Shown here piece after piece: positions 4,692-6,774 of a DNA stretch of 6,774 nucleotides. Within the stretch, counting starts at the first letter, position 1, and each line of letters begins with the position of its first letter. The notes under the pieces are model-generated. The model had not been told where the DNA came from. It made no database searches and was given only the letters and a program-made list of their open reading frames with translations. The stretch comes from Scatosoma sp045577595 (GTDB taxonomy: Bacteria; Bacillota; Clostridia; Christensenellales; Borkfalkiaceae). Made by a program: the position numbers and the translations under genes. Location: NCBI GenBank assembly GCA_045577595.1, contig JAZNIR010000103.1, forward strand, positions 1-6,774, read 5' to 3'.

Positions 4692-5843
4692 TTACACCGC
4701 GCTCGTTTCCGTTTGCGTATCTTGCGCTACCGCCGTTTCTTGCTCTGCGTTAAACGCGTCGATTTCTTCTTGGGGGGTATATAAGTGGCAAGCGCAATAA
4801 TGCCCTTCTTCCACTTCCCTATATTCGGGCGCAACCGATTGGCAAATCTTCATACAGTAATCGCAACGGGTGTGGAATTTACAACCTTTCGGCGGATTGA
4901 CGGGGGAAGGAATATCCCCTTTCAAAATCACGCGGTTCATCTTCACGTGCGGATTGGGCACGGGTACTGCCGAAAACAACGCTTTCGTGTAGGGGTGCAA
5001 GGTGTTTTCGAAAATACGCTCTTTCGAGCCGTATTCCACCATACTGCCCAAATACATTACGCCCACTTCGTCCGAAATGTGCTTTACCACCGACAAGTCG
5101 TGCGAAATAAACACGTACGTCAAGCCAAGTTGCTTTTGCAAATCTTTCAACATATTGATAATTTGCGCTTGAATGGACACGTCCTGCGCCGATACGGGCT
5201 CGTCGCAAATCACGAGTTCGGGTTTGAGCGCAAGCGCGCGCGCAATACAAATACGCTGTCTTTGTCCGCCCGAAAATTCGTGCGGATATCTATCGAAATA
5301 ATGCGGTTGCAATCCGCACATTTTCATTACTTCTAACACGTACTTGCGGTAGTTCGCCTTATTTACCAAACCGTGTTCCAGCGCCGCTTCGCCGATAATT
5401 TCCCCCACCGTCAAACGGGGCGAAAGGCTCGCGTACGGGTCTTGGAATATCATTTGCATATTCGGGCGCAATTTATCAAATTGTCTTTCGGGGATTTTCG
5501 AAACGTCTTTGCCTTTGAACAGCACTTCCCCGCCCGTTACGTCGTACAAACGCAAAATCGTTCGGCCCATCGTGGTTTTTCCGCAACCCGATTCGCCTAC
5601 GATTCCCAACGTTTTACCCTTTTTTAAACGGAAAGAAACGTTATCCACCGCTTTTAAAAACTTGGTGGGCTTACCGAAAAACGTCGTGTCTACGACGAAA
5701 TATTTTTGTAAATTTTTCACTTCCAACAACACTTCGTCTTGCGCGTTTTCCGTCGTCGTTTCGTTTATCACGTCCGTTTCGTTTATCGCTTGCGTTTCTT
5801 GCAATTCTACCGTTTCGGCGGGATTATTCTTCTTTTTCGGCAT
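4692..5843 (-). CDS. oppF: Peptide ABC transporter ATP-binding protein, OppF/DppF type
   Basis: A 383-residue ATPase that would pair with OppD to power peptide import through OppB/OppC-type permeases (outside the window). In order: Walker A GESGCGKT (83-90), Q-loop MIFQDPYASLSPR with Gln134, signature SGGQRQR (191-197), Walker B VICDE with Glu215, and switch His248 in ISHDL. The oligopeptide-family C-terminal domain begins at HPYTKALFSAVP (283-294). Its cysteines (321, 327, 330, 334, 350, 352) match the Cys-rich end typical of OppD/OppF. The D-loop reads SAQD (218-221) where SALD is usual. Residues 1-36 form a polar, Thr/Asn/Glu-rich extension, and the last 25 residues are also polar. The ATG at 5843 follows AAGGAGG (5853-5859); in-frame codons further upstream lie well inside oppD. 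It overlaps the end of oppD by 20 nt, suggesting translational coupling. Opp versus Dpp cannot be settled. Confidence 0.92.
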   Translation of the reverse strand: MPKKKNNPAETVELQETQAINETDVINETTTENAQDEVLLEVKNLQKYFVVDTTFFGKPTKFLKAVDNVSFRLKKGKTLGIVGESGCGKTTMGRTILRLYDVTGGEVLFKGKDVSKIPERQFDKLRPNMQMIFQDPYASLSPRLTVGEIIGEAALEHGLVNKANYRKYVLEVMKMCGLQPHYFDRYPHEFSGGQRQRICIARALALKPELVICDEPVSAQDVSIQAQIINMLKDLQKQLGLTYVFISHDLSVVKHISDEVGVMYLGSMVEYGSKERIFENTLHPYTKALFSAVPVPNPHVKMNRVILKGDIPSPVNPPKGCKFHTRCDYCMKICQSVAPEYREVEEGHYCACHLYTPQEEIDAFNAEQETAVAQDTQTETSAV

Positions 5844-6774
5844 TCCCTTCACCCTCCTTGTACAAATAGCAAGATACACTGTGCGTATCCGTTACTTTTA
5901 CGAGCGCAGGATATTCGCCCGCGCACTCTTTACGACACTTATCGCATCTGTCGCGGAAATAACAATAATTCGGCATATCTATCGGATTGGGAACGAATCC
6001 GGGAATACAATACAACTCGTCCACGTCGCCGTCCACCGTAGGTTTACTCTTTTGCAAACCGATAGTGTACGGGTGCATAGGACGGTCGAAAATATCTTCC
6101 GCCGTACCCATTTCGATAATCTTGCCCGCATACATAACCACGACGAAATCCGCCATTTCCGCCACGACGCCTAAATCGTGGGTAATGAGCATAATCGAGC
6201 CGTTGATTTTCTTTTTAATATCACGAAGCAAATCGAGAATTTGCGCTTGAATGGTAACGTCGAGCGCCGTCGTAGGCTCGTCCGCGATAATCAAACGGGG
6301 ATTACACAACAACGACATTGCAATCATAACCCGTTGACGCATACCGCCCGAAAGTTCGTGGGGATATTTTTTATACACCCCTTCGGGGTCGGCAATCCCA
6401 ACGAGATTTAACATTTCGATACTACGCGCTTTCGCGTCCTTTTTGGAAATCCCTTCGATATGTAAAAACGCCACTTCGTCCAACTGATTCCCAATGGTAA
6501 ACACGGGATTGAGCGACGTCATCGGCTCTTGGAAAATCATAGAAATTTCCCGTCCGCGAATGGAACGCATTGCTTCCAAAGGCATTTTGGCGATATCGTA
6601 CACTTTTTCGTCCATTTCGTACGTATATCCGCCAAGTTCGTTTTTCTTACGAATCGGCTTGCCTTTTTCGTCTTTTTTTACGACTTCTACGCCGTCGATA
6701 ATTTCCGTTTCGTACACGGGAATTTTCTTACCCCTGCCGTCGCGACGGAACGCTTTCGTTCTAAACCGAATCGC
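5824..6774 (-). CDS. oppD: Peptide ABC transporter ATP-binding protein, OppD/DppD type (partial, 5' end outside window)
   Basis: The frame is open to the window edge, giving 316 visible residues and missing the N-terminus with Walker A. Counting from the edge: Q-loop MIFQEPMTSLNP with Gln82, signature LSGGMRQR (about 141-148), Walker B LIIADEP with Glu166 followed by TTALD, and switch His199 in ITHDL. HPYTIGLQKSKP (about 234-245) starts the peptide-transporter C-terminal domain, with cysteines at about 256, 271, 277, 280, 284 and 302; in related OppD proteins such a cluster can hold an iron-sulfur centre. At least 81 residues precede the Q-loop without any Walker A, more than the family's usual 50 or so, so there is an insertion of Lys/Glu/Tyr-rich sequence (roughly visible residues 1-55). 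The first in-frame GTG (6717) is not a start, because essential sequence is still missing there. It is upstream of and overlapping oppF. Confidence 0.93.
   Translation of the reverse strand, partial: AIRFRTKAFRRDGRGKKIPVYETEIIDGVEVVKKDEKGKPIRKKNELGGYTYEMDEKVYDIAKMPLEAMRSIRGREISMIFQEPMTSLNPVFTIGNQLDEVAFLHIEGISKKDAKARSIEMLNLVGIADPEGVYKKYPHELSGGMRQRVMIAMSLLCNPRLIIADEPTTALDVTIQAQILDLLRDIKKKINGSIMLITHDLGVVAEMADFVVVMYAGKIIEMGTAEDIFDRPMHPYTIGLQKSKPTVDGDVDELYCIPGFVPNPIDMPNYCYFRDRCDKCRKECAGEYPALVKVTDTHSVSCYLYKEGEGNAEKEE
5853..5859 (-). promoter_or_regulatory. Shine-Dalgarno site of oppF, inside the oppD coding region
   Basis: AAGGAGG on the minus strand, 9 nt before the ATG at 5843. It fixes the oppF start and confirms the 20-nt overlap with oppD. 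Confidence 0.8.

Noticed and set aside
5844..5879. Longer oppF start at GTG 5879
   Set aside because: It would add 12 residues inside oppD with no ribosome binding site, whereas ATG 5843 has AAGGAGG at proper spacing.
5509..6174. Plus-strand open frame of 221 codons across the oppD/oppF junction
   Set aside because: It is antisense to two well-conserved ATPases, has low-complexity Arg/Thr/Phe content and matches no family I recognise.

Overview
The window looks like chromosomal DNA from a Gram-positive-type bacterium, most likely a Clostridia member of the Bacillota. Several genes have strong AAGGAG/AGGAGG Shine-Dalgarno sites, one promoter is a good housekeeping (SigA-like) match, and there is one Gram-positive-style lipoprotein. 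Base composition is moderate and many intergenic gaps are short. A finer placement (for example an uncultured gut Christensenellales-like lineage) is only an impression. I see no phage, IS, CRISPR, tRNA or rRNA genes.

Layout. (1) Positions 1-3198, minus strand: a cluster read from right to left, consisting of a membrane-anchored protein of unknown function, guaB (IMP dehydrogenase), thrH (HAD phosphatase / homoserine phosphotransferase type) and guaA (GMP synthase ATP-pyrophosphatase, cut by the window edge). Gaps are 49, 19 and 22 nt with no hairpin terminator between genes. A promoter at 3238-3266 could drive all four. GuaB makes XMP from IMP and GuaA makes GMP from XMP, so this is the guanine branch of purine synthesis with two extra passengers. 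(2) Positions 3199-3322: a divergent intergenic region with that promoter and a separate TATAAT-type element for the plus-strand gene. (3) Positions 3323-4027, plus strand: an unrecognised lipoprotein. (4) Positions 4028-4405: a 378-base gene-free stretch between converging genes. It holds several copies of a short hairpin-forming repeat, a degenerate 7-bp tandem repeat and a perfect 14-bp terminator-like stem. (5) Positions 4406-6774, minus strand: the distal end of a peptide (oligopeptide/dipeptide) ABC importer operon, with oppD (5' part outside the window), oppF overlapping it by 20 nt, and a small tail-anchored membrane protein.

The points most worth following up are these. GuaA starts directly with the ATP-pyrophosphatase domain behind its own ribosome binding site, so the N-terminal glutamine amidotransferase domain of normal bacterial GuaA is missing. 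A thrH gene sits between guaB and guaA. OppD carries an unusual insertion between Walker A and the Q-loop. The intergenic repeat family changes sequence in both arms of its hairpin while keeping the pairing. No clearly new defence or mobile system is visible.
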